Source: Flavimaricola marinus (GTDB taxonomy: Bacteria; Pseudomonadota; Alphaproteobacteria; Rhodobacterales; Rhodobacteraceae). From it: DNA of 64,000 bases. Shown here piece by piece: positions 35,123 through 43,574 of this stretch (within the stretch, counting starts at the first letter, position 1; each line of letters starts with the position of its first letter). Under the pieces are notes generated by a model. It searched no databases. It was not told where the DNA came from and saw only the letters and a program-made list of their open reading frames with translations. The stretch lies in contig NZ_FXZK01000004.1 in the NCBI RefSeq assembly GCF_900184895.1, forward strand, positions 310,001 to 374,000, in the 5' to 3' direction. Both the position numbers and the translations under genes were made by a program.

Positions 35123-36055
35123 CTAGGCCACCCAGATCAGATGCGCCACGTGATAGAAGATCGGGGCTGCGAAGAGCACCGAATCGAGTTGGTCCAGAAA
35201 CCCTCCCTGACCGGGGATCAGGTGCGACCAGTCGTGCACGCCCTTGTCGCGCTTGATCGCGGTGAGAACCAGCGAGCCGAACATTCCGGTGGCCGATGCA
35301 AGGGCCGCCATCGCTGCTGCGCCCACGATCCCGAAGGGGGTGAGCCATGCGAAGGCGCCGCCGATCACGGCCGCCGAAGCGACGCCCAGCACCATGCCTT
35401 CCCACGTTTTGGGAGAGAGCCGTGGCGCGATCTTGTGCCGCCCGAACTTTCGCCCGAAATAGAAATCCAGCAGATCGCCCAACTGCACCACGAGGATCAG
35501 GAAGGCGATCAGAAGCACTGAGCGGTCGGTGTAGCCGTCGATTTCGAGCGTCATCAGTGCGGGGACGTGGCTGGCGCAATAGACGCAGATCATCAGCCCC
35601 CATTGGGTTTCCGCGACCCGGATCAGGAACCTGTTCTTATCCCCCCGCAGCACCGTGACCATCGGCAGGAGCAGGAAGGCATAGACCGGGATGAACACCG
35701 CAAAGAGCCCGGTCCAGCCGAGCCCGATGAACAGGAATTGCAGCGGCAGCACCGCGAAGAACGCGAGCGCCAGTGCGAGGTGGTCGGCCTTGACCTTTGT
35801 CGAGAGGGTCAGGAATTCTCGCAGGGCGGCGAAGCTCGCAAAGGCAAAGAGCAGCAGGATCCCCGTCCGCCCAAGCAGCAGGGCGAGCGCAAAGAGGATG
35901 ACCATGGCCCACCACGAATGAACGCGGGTCCGGTAGGTCTCGACCACCGGGCCGGGGCTGCGCGTGGCGACGATCTCTCCCAGAATCGTGAGCGGGACGA
36001 GGATGCCGACCGCGCCGAGCAGGAGCAGCACGATATCGGAGGCGATCGGCGTCAT
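35123..36055 (-). CDS. cdsA: phosphatidate cytidylyltransferase
   Basis: 310 residues, polytopic with about eight membrane helices. The CdsA signature is present in two parts: SPKTWEGMVLG, and near the C-terminus KRDKGVHDWSHLIPGQGGFLDQLDS (quoted in part), with the conserved Lys-Asp and GGxxDxxDS. It makes CDP-diacylglycerol from phosphatidic acid and CTP. Its start overlaps the stop of the acyltransferase gene, which makes phosphatidic acid. It may be a second CDP-diglyceride synthase besides a copy elsewhere. Confidence 0.88.
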   Translation of the reverse strand: MTPIASDIVLLLLGAVGILVPLTILGEIVATRSPGPVVETYRTRVHSWWAMVILFALALLLGRTGILLLFAFASFAALREFLTLSTKVKADHLALALAFFAVLPLQFLFIGLGWTGLFAVFIPVYAFLLLPMVTVLRGDKNRFLIRVAETQWGLMICVYCASHVPALMTLEIDGYTDRSVLLIAFLILVVQLGDLLDFYFGRKFGRHKIAPRLSPKTWEGMVLGVASAAVIGGAFAWLTPFGIVGAAAMAALASATGMFGSLVLTAIKRDKGVHDWSHLIPGQGGFLDQLDSVLFAAPIFYHVAHLIWVA

Positions 36056-36720
36056 GTGCGTCCTTCCTCCGTGGTTTTTGCTGGCGCCAGCCCGGCGAGT
36101 GCCGCAGAGGCGCGGGCGAGAAAGCTGTCTTTGTCTTCGCCGGGGTCCACGTGGATCGGTGCGCCGAAGGTGATCGTGCACATGAGGGGCAACGGGATGA
36201 CTTCGCCTTTAGGCATGATCTCGTTGAGGTTGGCGACCCATGTGGGCACCAGATCGACCTGTGGGTGCGCCTTGCCGATGTTGTAGAGCCCGGCCTTGAA
36301 GGGCAGCAGCAGATCATCGGTCATGTTCCGGTTGCCTTCGGGAAAGATGATCAGCGAAGAGCCTTCGTCGAGCGCGGCGATGATCTTGGCCATCGGGTCT
36401 TCGGTCCGGTTTTCGGGCCTGCGGTCGATCAGAACGGCCCGGAATACGTCGCGTCCGGCGAAGGCCCGCAGCGGGTTCTTGAGCCAGTAATCCGCCGCCG
36501 CGACGGGCCGGGTGTTGCGCCGCATCGCCGCGGGCAACACCGACCAGATCATCGGCATGTCGCCGTTCGAGGTGTGATTGGCAAAGTAGACCCGCTGCCG
36601 GTCGACCGGCTCTGTCCCCTGCCAGATCGCGCGGGGTGCCGCGATGCCACGGGCAAAGAGGGTGATGGCGTGGCCTGCGACATGCGCGGCGAGGCGGCGG
36701 AATGGGTTCGTGTTCGTCAT
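36052..36720 (-). CDS. plsC: 1-acyl-sn-glycerol-3-phosphate acyltransferase
   Basis: 222 residues. The catalytic motif NHx4D appears as FANHTSNGDMP near residue 48, and the phosphate-binding motif as FPEGNRN near residue 126. It transfers an acyl chain to lysophosphatidic acid at the inner membrane. It lies in a coupled pair with the cytidylyltransferase (ATGA overlap), consecutive steps of phospholipid synthesis. The start is the ATG at 36720; the open frame extends upstream but has no family similarity there. Confidence 0.9.
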   Translation of the reverse strand: MTNTNPFRRLAAHVAGHAITLFARGIAAPRAIWQGTEPVDRQRVYFANHTSNGDMPMIWSVLPAAMRRNTRPVAAADYWLKNPLRAFAGRDVFRAVLIDRRPENRTEDPMAKIIAALDEGSSLIIFPEGNRNMTDDLLLPFKAGLYNIGKAHPQVDLVPTWVANLNEIMPKGEVIPLPLMCTITFGAPIHVDPGEDKDSFLARASAALAGLAPAKTTEEGRT

Positions 36721-36820
36721 TGTCCCGCGACTGTGACGAGAACGTGCCGATTTGGGAAGGGCCGGTTGTGGCCCGCGTGCCTCAAGACCCTTGCGGTGTG
36801 TTTGGCCTGCGTCCGGATTT

Positions 36821-36842
36821 GAGTTTTTTGGCCAAGATGAAG
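36821..36842 (+). repeat. dispersed 22-bp repeat, copy B
   Basis: GAGTTTTTTGG followed by CCAAGATGAAG, identical to the minus strand of 19970-19991. It begins one base 3' of the stop codon of the enolase-superfamily gene. It contains the 8-bp palindrome TTGGCCAA next to a T-tract. It is preceded by TCCGGATTT, which resembles the flank of the third, diverged copy. Confidence 0.75.
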
Positions 36843-38075
36843 TCAGACCGGTTTCGACGGGGCGCCGCCTTCGAAGATATTGGCTTCGTGATAGCTGACC
36901 GGGGTGGTCTGCATTTGCAGGTGGAGCCCGGTGCCGGTGTAGGGATGCGCGCGGGCGAGTGCTTCGTCGACCTCGATCCCCAGCCCTGCTCCGGTGGGGA
37001 CGGGGATGTAGCCGCCTTCGACGCGCATCGTGTGTTTGATCAGGGCAAAGTGGAAATCGGTCTCGATGGTTTCGGCCATCAGCAGGTTGGGCAGCGAGGC
37101 CCCGAGTTGCACGTTGGCCGCCCATTCGACCGGCCCTGCGTAGAGGTGCGGGGCCATTTGCGCGTTGTGTGCCTCGGCGAGGGTGGCGATCTTCTTGCCC
37201 TCCCAAATGCCGCCGGCCCGCCCGAGCGCGGGTTGCAGGATGGAGGCGCCGTGCCGCAGCGCCGTGGCAAATTCCTGTTTCGTCGTCAGCCGTTCCCCGG
37301 TGGCGACGGGGATCGGGATTTGCGCGGCGATGGGTGCCAATTCGTGCAGGGTGTCGGGCGGGATCGGTTCTTCGAACCAGAGCGGCGAATAGGGCGCGAT
37401 GGCCGCCCCCATCCGGATCGCGCCGCCGGTCGAGAATTGTCCGTGCGTGCCGAAGAGCAGGTCGGCCTTGTCGCCCACAGCCTCACGGATCGCCGCACAG
37501 AAGGCCACGGAGCGCGAGATGTCGGACATCGCAGGCATGTGCCCGGAGCGGATCGTGTAGGGGCCTGCGGGGTCGAACTTGACCGCCGTGTAGCCCTTTT
37601 CGACCATATCCACCGCGGATTCGGCCGCCATGTCGGGGTCGATCCAGAATTCCGGCAGGCTGTGGCTGGCCGCCGTGGGATAGAGGTAGGTGTAGGCGCG
37701 GATCCGATCCTGAACCATCCCGCCGAGCAGAGCGTGGACCGGCCGGTCCCTGTCTTTGCCCAGAATGTCCCAGCAGGCGATCTCCAGCCCGGACCATGCC
37801 CCCATGACCGTCAGATCGGGCCGCTGGGTGAATCCCGACGAATAGACCCGCCGGAACATCAGCTCGATGTTTTCGGGGTTCTCTCCGGCCATGTGCCGTT
37901 CGAACACGTCGGTGATGACGTGCCGCATCGCGTCTGGCCCGACGGAGGCGGCATAGCATTCGCCCCAACCCGTGATCCCGGTGTCCGTCGTCACCTTGAC
38001 GAGAATCCAGTAGCGCCCGCCCCAGCCCGGCGCGGGTGGAGAGGTGACGATGATGTCGAGATCGGCTATTTTCAT
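36843..38075 (-). CDS. mandelate racemase/muconate lactonizing (enolase superfamily) enzyme
   Basis: 410 residues with the enolase-superfamily plan: capping domain (1-125) then a TIM barrel. The catalytic loops include YTAVKFDPAGPYT, the metal ligand loops LLFGTHGQF, WFEEPIPPD and TGERLTT, and a late PHLYAGPVEWAANVQLGAS. The pattern fits the sugar-acid dehydratase branch related to galactonate dehydratase. The first metal-ligand loop reads GTHGQ instead of DxHG, so the exact reaction is uncertain. It is divergent from a GNAT gene with only 29 bp between starts. Confidence 0.85.
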   Translation of the reverse strand: MKIADLDIIVTSPPAPGWGGRYWILVKVTTDTGITGWGECYAASVGPDAMRHVITDVFERHMAGENPENIELMFRRVYSSGFTQRPDLTVMGAWSGLEIACWDILGKDRDRPVHALLGGMVQDRIRAYTYLYPTAASHSLPEFWIDPDMAAESAVDMVEKGYTAVKFDPAGPYTIRSGHMPAMSDISRSVAFCAAIREAVGDKADLLFGTHGQFSTGGAIRMGAAIAPYSPLWFEEPIPPDTLHELAPIAAQIPIPVATGERLTTKQEFATALRHGASILQPALGRAGGIWEGKKIATLAEAHNAQMAPHLYAGPVEWAANVQLGASLPNLLMAETIETDFHFALIKHTMRVEGGYIPVPTGAGLGIEVDEALARAHPYTGTGLHLQMQTTPVSYHEANIFEGGAPSKPV

Positions 38076-38104
38076 GGGGCAGGTTCCACAGCGGAGGGTT
38101 CGGG

Positions 38105-38533
38105 ATGGAGGGGATCACGATACGCAGGCTGGGTCCAGAGGACTTGGACCTGCTTTGTGCGGTGCCCGAGGGTCTGTTTGACGAGCCGGTGGACCGAGAG
38201 CAGGCCGAAGCCTTTCTGGCCGATCCGATGAACGAGATCGTGCTGGCCTTTGACGGCCCGTTGGCGGTATCGATGGCCACGGGCACGGTTCTGCGCCACC
38301 CCGACAAGCCGCCGAGTATGTTCGTCAACGAGGTCGGCACCCGCGACAGCCACCTGCGCCGGGGCATTGCCAGGGCGGTCACCGAGCGCCTGATCGAGAT
38401 TGCGCGGGCCCGTGGATGCAAGGGCATCTGGCTGGGCACCGAGACCGACAATCTCGCCGCTTTGGCCCTGTATCGCAGCATGAAGGCGGAGGAGGTTCAC
38501 GGCGTCTATTTCGGCTGGGACGATGCGTTCTGA
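38105..38533 (+). CDS. GNAT acetyltransferase, AAC(3)-I-like
   Basis: 142 residues of the GNAT fold. The acetyl-CoA loop is RDSHLRRGIARAVTERLIE, followed by DNLAALALYRSMKAEEVHG. The overall layout (LLCAVPEGLFDEPV at the start, FVNEVGTRDSHLRRGIA in the middle) resembles the aminoglycoside 3-N-acetyltransferase I group. Many chromosomal relatives have no proven resistance role. Its last 28 bases overlap the convergent metallophosphoesterase gene. Confidence 0.82.
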   Translation: MEGITIRRLGPEDLDLLCAVPEGLFDEPVDREQAEAFLADPMNEIVLAFDGPLAVSMATGTVLRHPDKPPSMFVNEVGTRDSHLRRGIARAVTERLIEIARARGCKGIWLGTETDNLAALALYRSMKAEEVHGVYFGWDDAF

Positions 38534-39339
38534 GGCGAGGCCGCCCGCAGCGCGTCGAGGTCGGTGAGACCGAAATCCTCGCTATGCGCGACGACCCCGT
38601 CGTCCGAGATCATCAGCAGCCCGTAGGCGGGCGGCTCGTCGGTTTCCATGTGGAAATCCATCAGGTCGAAGAGCATCGGCATTTGCCCGACAAGCGATTT
38701 GAAGATCGAAAACGGCACGCCTCGGTGACTGCCCGAGATCGTCCGGTGGACATGTCCGCAGACGATATGCGCGACGTTGCCATGGGCAAGGATCCGGTCG
38801 TAGAACGCGGGCCCATGCATCAGCATGATCGCATCCATCGCCGCAAAGCCCGTCTTGTGCGCCGGATGGTGCATGAACAGGATGCAGGGCCTGTCCGTCC
38901 CGGAGAGCGCCGCATCGAGCCACGCCAACCGCTCTGCGCAGAGCACGCCCAGATGGCTGAACGGATAGCTGTAGGGCGGCCCGTTCAGCGTATCGAGGCA
39001 GATTAGCCGTGCCTCGGGCAGGTCGACCACCTGCTGCACATGGCCGTTTTCGTCCGGGCTGATTTGCGGGAAGGCGTCGAGAAACGCGGCGCGGTTGTCG
39101 TGATTGCCGAGCATCAGCACGTGCGGGAGCGCCAGCCGCGTCAGGTGGCTTGCCAGCTTGTCATAGGCGGCCCGCTCGCCGCTATGCGCAAGGTCGCCCG
39201 TGACGATCACCAGATCGGCGTCGCTTTGATAGCGGTTGATATGGTCGATCGCAGAGAGCAGCCGGGCATCCGCGTCGGGCTTGCCCGGTTCGGGTTCGGC
39301 TCTGATGTGCAGATCGGTAAGGACGACGACGCGCGACAT
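38506..39339 (-). CDS. metallophosphoesterase (CpdA/Icc-like)
   Basis: 277 residues with all calcineurin-like motifs in order: LTDLHIRAE, VTGDLAHSG, LGNHDNR, MHHPAHK and CGHVHRT. Such enzymes hydrolyse cyclic nucleotides or other phosphodiesters using a bimetal centre. The CpdA-like group includes cAMP phosphodiesterases and glycerophosphodiesterases; the substrate is undetermined. It follows the alcohol dehydrogenase gene with no gap and ends inside the opposing GNAT gene. Confidence 0.88.
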   Translation of the reverse strand: MSRVVVLTDLHIRAEPEPGKPDADARLLSAIDHINRYQSDADLVIVTGDLAHSGERAAYDKLASHLTRLALPHVLMLGNHDNRAAFLDAFPQISPDENGHVQQVVDLPEARLICLDTLNGPPYSYPFSHLGVLCAERLAWLDAALSGTDRPCILFMHHPAHKTGFAAMDAIMLMHGPAFYDRILAHGNVAHIVCGHVHRTISGSHRGVPFSIFKSLVGQMPMLFDLMDFHMETDEPPAYGLLMISDDGVVAHSEDFGLTDLDALRAASPQNASSQPK

Positions 39340-40422
39340 TCAGAAGACGATGACGTTTCGTTTGGCCGAGCCGGTCTTGGTGTCGGCGATGGCCTCGTTG
39401 ATCTGGTCGAGCCGCCAGCGCCCGGAGATCAGCTCGTCGAGCTTGAGCCGCTGTTGCATGTAGAGATCGACCATCCACGGGATGTCGCGCTTGATCACCG
39501 TGTCGCCCATTTTCGAGCCCACCATCGACTGCCCGGCGGCGGCGAAGTTCCCCGGCTCGTAGGTCGAGACGGATCCGGAATGCGGCATCCCGACCATGAT
39601 GACCTTGCCGCCCTTGTTGAGGTAGTTGGGGGCCTGATCGAAGGCGGGAATCGCGCCGACGGTGACGAAGACCGCGTCGGCCCCGCGTCCCATGGCCACG
39701 ATGGCGTGCGCCCAAGGCTCTGCCTCGCTGGCCAGAACGCCGTCGGTGGCGCCGAATTCCTTGGCGATCTCCAGCTTTTCGGGCGACATGTCGACCGCCA
39801 CGATCCGCCGCGCCCCGGCGATCCGCGCCCCTTGGATGGCGTTGAGCCCGACCCCGCCCGCGCCGACGACGACGACGTCCTGCCCGGCCCGGAGCCCTGC
39901 CGCGTTCACGACGGCGCCGACCCCTGTGATCACGCCGCAGGCCAAGAGCGACGCCGCTTCGAGCGAGACGCCTTCGGGCACCCGCACGACTTGGCTTTGA
40001 TCGACGACCACCTTTTCGGCAAAGGCGCCGCAGGCCATTGCCTGATGCAGTTTGCCGCCGTCACGCGTGGATAGAGGGCCATGATCGCCGTCATATCCGG
40101 TTTCGCACATGAAAGGTTTGCCCGCAGCGCAGGACGGGCAGGCCCCGCAGGATCGGATCAAGGTGACCACCACGGTGTCGCCCTTGGACAGACCGCGGAC
40201 GCCCGAACCGATCTCGGTGATCTGCCCTGCCGCCTCGTGCCCGTAGACCGCCGGAAGCGAGCCGCCCCAGCCGCCGTCGATATAGGTGATGTCGGAATGG
40301 CAGATCGCCACCGCGCCGAGCGTCACCTCGACCTCGCCCGCTTCGGGGCCGCGAAGCTCTACTTTCTCGATCGACAGCGGCTGCCCGAAGGCGTGGCAGA
40401 CGGCGGCAGTGATTTGGGCCAT
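39340..40422 (-). CDS. zinc-dependent alcohol dehydrogenase
   Basis: 360 residues, medium-chain dehydrogenase/reductase. Catalytic zinc ligands are in AICHSDITY and VYGHEAAG. The structural zinc lobe has CGACPSCAAGKPFMC. The NAD-binding motif is VVVVGAGGVGLNAIQGARIAGA. The pattern is close to class III-like (S-(hydroxymethyl)glutathione dehydrogenase-related) enzymes, but the substrate is uncertain. The start is ATG 40422. It lies downstream of the MFS gene in the long minus-strand catabolic run. Confidence 0.9.
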   Translation of the reverse strand: MAQITAAVCHAFGQPLSIEKVELRGPEAGEVEVTLGAVAICHSDITYIDGGWGGSLPAVYGHEAAGQITEIGSGVRGLSKGDTVVVTLIRSCGACPSCAAGKPFMCETGYDGDHGPLSTRDGGKLHQAMACGAFAEKVVVDQSQVVRVPEGVSLEAASLLACGVITGVGAVVNAAGLRAGQDVVVVGAGGVGLNAIQGARIAGARRIVAVDMSPEKLEIAKEFGATDGVLASEAEPWAHAIVAMGRGADAVFVTVGAIPAFDQAPNYLNKGGKVIMVGMPHSGSVSTYEPGNFAAAGQSMVGSKMGDTVIKRDIPWMVDLYMQQRLKLDELISGRWRLDQINEAIADTKTGSAKRNVIVF

Positions 40423-40507
40423 ATCGGGTCCTTGCGTTGCGTTTCCGGGCCAGCCTGAGCCGAGCGCGACCCGCCTGCAATGCATTTTCCGACCTTTGGC
40501 GTCGGGT

Positions 40508-41728
40508 TCAGTCGCTTGCCGCCTCGTCGCTTTCGGGCCGGGCCATGAGAAACAACCCGATGCAGAGCACTGTCAGGATCGCGGACAGAAGAAACGGCGC
40601 GCCCGGCAGGTAAAACGGCGCACTGTCATGCGTGAAGTAGTAGAACGTCTGCGTCATGATCAGCGGTGCAAAGATCACGGCGACCGAGTTGATTGCGGCC
40701 AGAGTGCCTTGCAACTCGCCCTGCTGGTTGTCGTCGGCGGTTTGCGACATGATCCCTTGCAGCGCGGGACCGGCGACCGCCCCGAGTGCGGCGAAGATGG
40801 TGAACGCCAGTGCCAGCCAGCCGACGGTGACGAAGCCCAGCAGGACGAAGGCCAAGACCTCGAAGCCCAGCCCGTAGATCACCGCCCGCCGTTCTCCGAT
40901 CAGCCGCAGGATGGGCCGCATCAGCACCCCCTGCACCACGGCGATCGCGACCCCGTAGATCCCGAGCGAGACCCCCACCATCCCCGGCCCCCAGCCGAAG
41001 CGTTCCTGTCCGTAGTAGGCCCAGATTGCCGGATAGACGAAGAAGGCGATGCCGTAGACGAAGATCAGCAGCAGGAGCGGCCGCAGCCCCGGCAAGGCCC
41101 CCACATGCTTGAACGCCCCGAGTGGATTCGCCCGTTTCCATGAAAACGGCCTGCGTATCCGGTCGGTTACCGTCTCTGGCAGGATGAAGTATCCAAAGCC
41201 GAAATTCGCCATCGCCAGCACGGCCGCCGCATAGAACGGAGCCCGTGTTCCGAACTCCGCCAGTGCCCCGCCGATCAGCGGCCCGAGCACGAAACCGATG
41301 CCGAAGGACGCCCCGATCAGCCCGAAGTTGGCGGATTTCTCTTCGGGTTTCGAGATGTCGGCCATATAGGCCATCGCGGTGGACTGGGTCGCCGCGGTGA
41401 TCCCCCCGACAAGCCGCCCGAACAGCAGCAGCCAGATCGTGCCGGCCACCGCCATGACGACATAGTCGAGCGCCATGACCACCAGTGAGGTCAGCAGCAC
41501 CGGCCTGCGCCCGAACCTGTCCGACAGGTTGCCCAGAAGTGGCCCGAAGATGAACTGCATCACCGCAAAGATCGTCGCCAGAACGCCGCCCCAGACCGCG
41601 GCCTGCCCGAGATCGCCGCCCTGCACCTCGCGGATGAGGTCCGGCATCACCGGCAGGATCAGCCCGATGCCCATCGCGTCGATGACGATGGTGATGCAGA
41701 TGAAAATGACGGGCAGACGGCTGGTCAT
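40508..41728 (-). CDS. MFS transporter, TetA-like drug:H+ antiporter family
   Basis: 406 residues with about twelve membrane helices. The loop 2-3 motif is GNLSDRFGRRPVLLTSL. Motif C of antiporters appears in helix 5 (GASFGIGFVLGPLIGG). The sequence layout matches class B/C tetracycline-type exporters (MPDLIREVQG after the first helix, GRLVGGITAATQSTAMAYMADI). Efflux of a toxic aromatic or antibiotic is plausible; import of aromatic acids is less likely for this branch. It starts 43 bp after pcaB on the same strand. Confidence 0.87.
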   Translation of the reverse strand: MTSRLPVIFICITIVIDAMGIGLILPVMPDLIREVQGGDLGQAAVWGGVLATIFAVMQFIFGPLLGNLSDRFGRRPVLLTSLVVMALDYVVMAVAGTIWLLLFGRLVGGITAATQSTAMAYMADISKPEEKSANFGLIGASFGIGFVLGPLIGGALAEFGTRAPFYAAAVLAMANFGFGYFILPETVTDRIRRPFSWKRANPLGAFKHVGALPGLRPLLLLIFVYGIAFFVYPAIWAYYGQERFGWGPGMVGVSLGIYGVAIAVVQGVLMRPILRLIGERRAVIYGLGFEVLAFVLLGFVTVGWLALAFTIFAALGAVAGPALQGIMSQTADDNQQGELQGTLAAINSVAVIFAPLIMTQTFYYFTHDSAPFYLPGAPFLLSAILTVLCIGLFLMARPESDEAASD

Positions 41729-41771
41729 TGGCGCTCCGATGTCGTGCCCGTTTGGGTTTACCGTGATCCGG

Positions 41772-43106
41772 CTAGTTTGCAAGCTCCGCCGCGGTTGCCG
41801 CGAAAGCCCGTGCCTCGGAGGGCGCGAGCCCGAGTTGCGCGCCCATGTCGAAGACGTCGTCGAGCGACAGGTCGGGATAGGCCGCGCGCGCCAGATCGGG
41901 CAGGGGCGTGCCGTCGCTCAGGCAGGTGGCACAGAGCGATTTGACCGCCGCCTGTGCGTCGGGCCGGGGCAGCGTTTCAGAGAGCCGGAAGCTGAGCGCC
42001 TCGGCAAAGATCAGCCCGCGCCCGTCGTCGAGATTGGCCCGCATCTGTGCCGGGTCGGCGACGGTGCTGTTGATCAGCTCTTCGGCCAGGGCCAGAGACC
42101 GTCCGAGACCGAGGCAAATCTGCGGAAAGCTCAGCCATTCGCTGATCCATGCTGCCCCATCCCGCTGTTGGCGGTGGACCTGTGCGCTTTGCATGACGCT
42201 GTTCAACCCGACGATTTGCGCCGCGATGGCCATAAGCACCGTTGGCCCGACGGGGTTCTGCTTTTGCGGCATGGTCGACGACCCGCCCGCCGCACCGGAC
42301 CGCGCCTCGGAGATGCCGCTTTGCGCCATGAGCGCCAGATCGGCCCCGATCTTGCCCAGGGCCCCGGTCACTTGCGTGATCCACGCCGAGAGCCCGGCGA
42401 TGCCGCTGCGGTCGCTGTGCCAGCTGTGCCCCGGATCGTTCAGCCCCAAGCCGGCGGCGAGGTCTGCCCGCACCTGTGGGCCGGCATCGCCCATGACGGA
42501 CAACGTCCCCGCCGCGCCGCTGAGGCTGACCCGGAGCACCGCGTCGCGCTGGGCGGGCAATTGTTTGAGCAGGGTCAGCAACGGCCAGCCCCATGAGGCG
42601 ACCATCGCCCCGAAGGTGGTGGGCGTGGCGACCTGTCCGTAGGTCCGGCCCGCCATGATCGTTTCGGCCTCTGCCTCGGCCAGTTTGCCCAAGGCGGTCA
42701 CGATCCCGACGAGCCGTTTCTCGGCAAGGCTGAGCACCTGACGCAGCCGCAAGGCCAGCCCGGTGTCCATGATGTCCTGCGACGTTGCCCCGTAGTGCAC
42801 CCAGGCCGCATGTTCGGGCGCTGTCATCTCGCCCCGGAAGGACGCGAGCAGCGCCGGAACGGGCACGGCGTTCTTACCGGTGGCCGAAGCCAGTGCCGCC
42901 GGGTCGATCTGGATTTCCATGGCCGCCCGCTGGATCGCCTTGGCGCTGACGTCTGGCACGATTCCGGCCTTGGCCTGCGCCTGTGCCAATGCGCCCCAGA
43001 CCAGCAGCATGGCCCGAAGCTCTGCCGTGTCGGTGAACAGCATCGCCGTTTCCCGGTCTTGCATCAGATCGCGGAAGATTGCGCTGTCGTAGAGAGAGGC
43101 GGACAT
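41772..43106 (-). CDS. pcaB: 3-carboxy-cis,cis-muconate cycloisomerase
   Basis: 444 residues of the fumarase/aspartase superfamily. The signature loop GSSTMPQKQNP (near residue 280) and the blocks VHYGATSQDIMDTGLALRLR and AGRTYGQVATPTTFG are those of PcaB. It lactonises 3-carboxymuconate to 4-carboxymuconolactone in the protocatechuate branch of the beta-ketoadipate pathway. The ATG at 43106 is preferred to the GTG at 43115. It is 72 bp after pcaC with nothing coding in between, although pcaH and pcaG commonly sit here. Confidence 0.92.
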   Translation of the reverse strand: MSASLYDSAIFRDLMQDRETAMLFTDTAELRAMLLVWGALAQAQAKAGIVPDVSAKAIQRAAMEIQIDPAALASATGKNAVPVPALLASFRGEMTAPEHAAWVHYGATSQDIMDTGLALRLRQVLSLAEKRLVGIVTALGKLAEAEAETIMAGRTYGQVATPTTFGAMVASWGWPLLTLLKQLPAQRDAVLRVSLSGAAGTLSVMGDAGPQVRADLAAGLGLNDPGHSWHSDRSGIAGLSAWITQVTGALGKIGADLALMAQSGISEARSGAAGGSSTMPQKQNPVGPTVLMAIAAQIVGLNSVMQSAQVHRQQRDGAAWISEWLSFPQICLGLGRSLALAEELINSTVADPAQMRANLDDGRGLIFAEALSFRLSETLPRPDAQAAVKSLCATCLSDGTPLPDLARAAYPDLSLDDVFDMGAQLGLAPSEARAFAATAAELAN

Positions 43107-43178
43107 GGGCGGCACCTGTGGCTGTTTGCGCCGGACTTATCAGGCGGTCAGGGATTGGGCAAACCGGATTGGATCCGG

Positions 43179-43574
43179 CTACTCCTTTGCCGCGTCGGCG
43201 GCCGCGTCCATCTGCGCCCACATGGCTCGGGCGACCTTGATCGCCTGATTGGAGCGCGGGATGCCGGCGTAGGTTGCCACGTGCAGGATCACCTCCATGA
43301 TGTCCTCGCGGCTTGCCCCGTTCTTGGCCGCGACGTGCAGGTGCAGACCCAGCTCTTCGTTCAGACCGCCCGCGGCGAGGATCGCGACTGTGACCATGGA
43401 TTTCTCCCGAAGGGTGATCCCGTCCGAGGCCCAGACGGTGCCCCAAAGCCCCTCGGAGGTCAGCTTGCGGTATTTCTCGTCGAGCGGGGTCATCGCCGCT
43501 TCGGTCTTGTCGACGAACTTGTCGCCGAGGATCTCGCGGCGGACCCGGTTGCCTGTCTCGAAGCTGTCAGACAT
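43179..43574 (-). CDS. pcaC: 4-carboxymuconolactone decarboxylase
   Basis: 131 residues. The opening SDSFETGNRVRREILGDKFVD and the block ITLREKSMVTVAILAAGG, then EDIMEVILHVATYAGIPRSNQA, identify stand-alone PcaC. It decarboxylates 4-carboxymuconolactone to 3-oxoadipate enol-lactone. The ATG at 43574 has AAGGAG seven bases upstream and overlaps the pcaD end by 8 bp, so the two are coupled. Confidence 0.93.
   Translation of the reverse strand: MSDSFETGNRVRREILGDKFVDKTEAAMTPLDEKYRKLTSEGLWGTVWASDGITLREKSMVTVAILAAGGLNEELGLHLHVAAKNGASREDIMEVILHVATYAGIPRSNQAIKVARAMWAQMDAAADAAKE

Noticed and set aside
36702-38231. A roughly 500-codon plus-strand frame
   Set aside because: Antisense to the enolase-superfamily gene, whose motifs are clear; composition is typical of a GC shadow.
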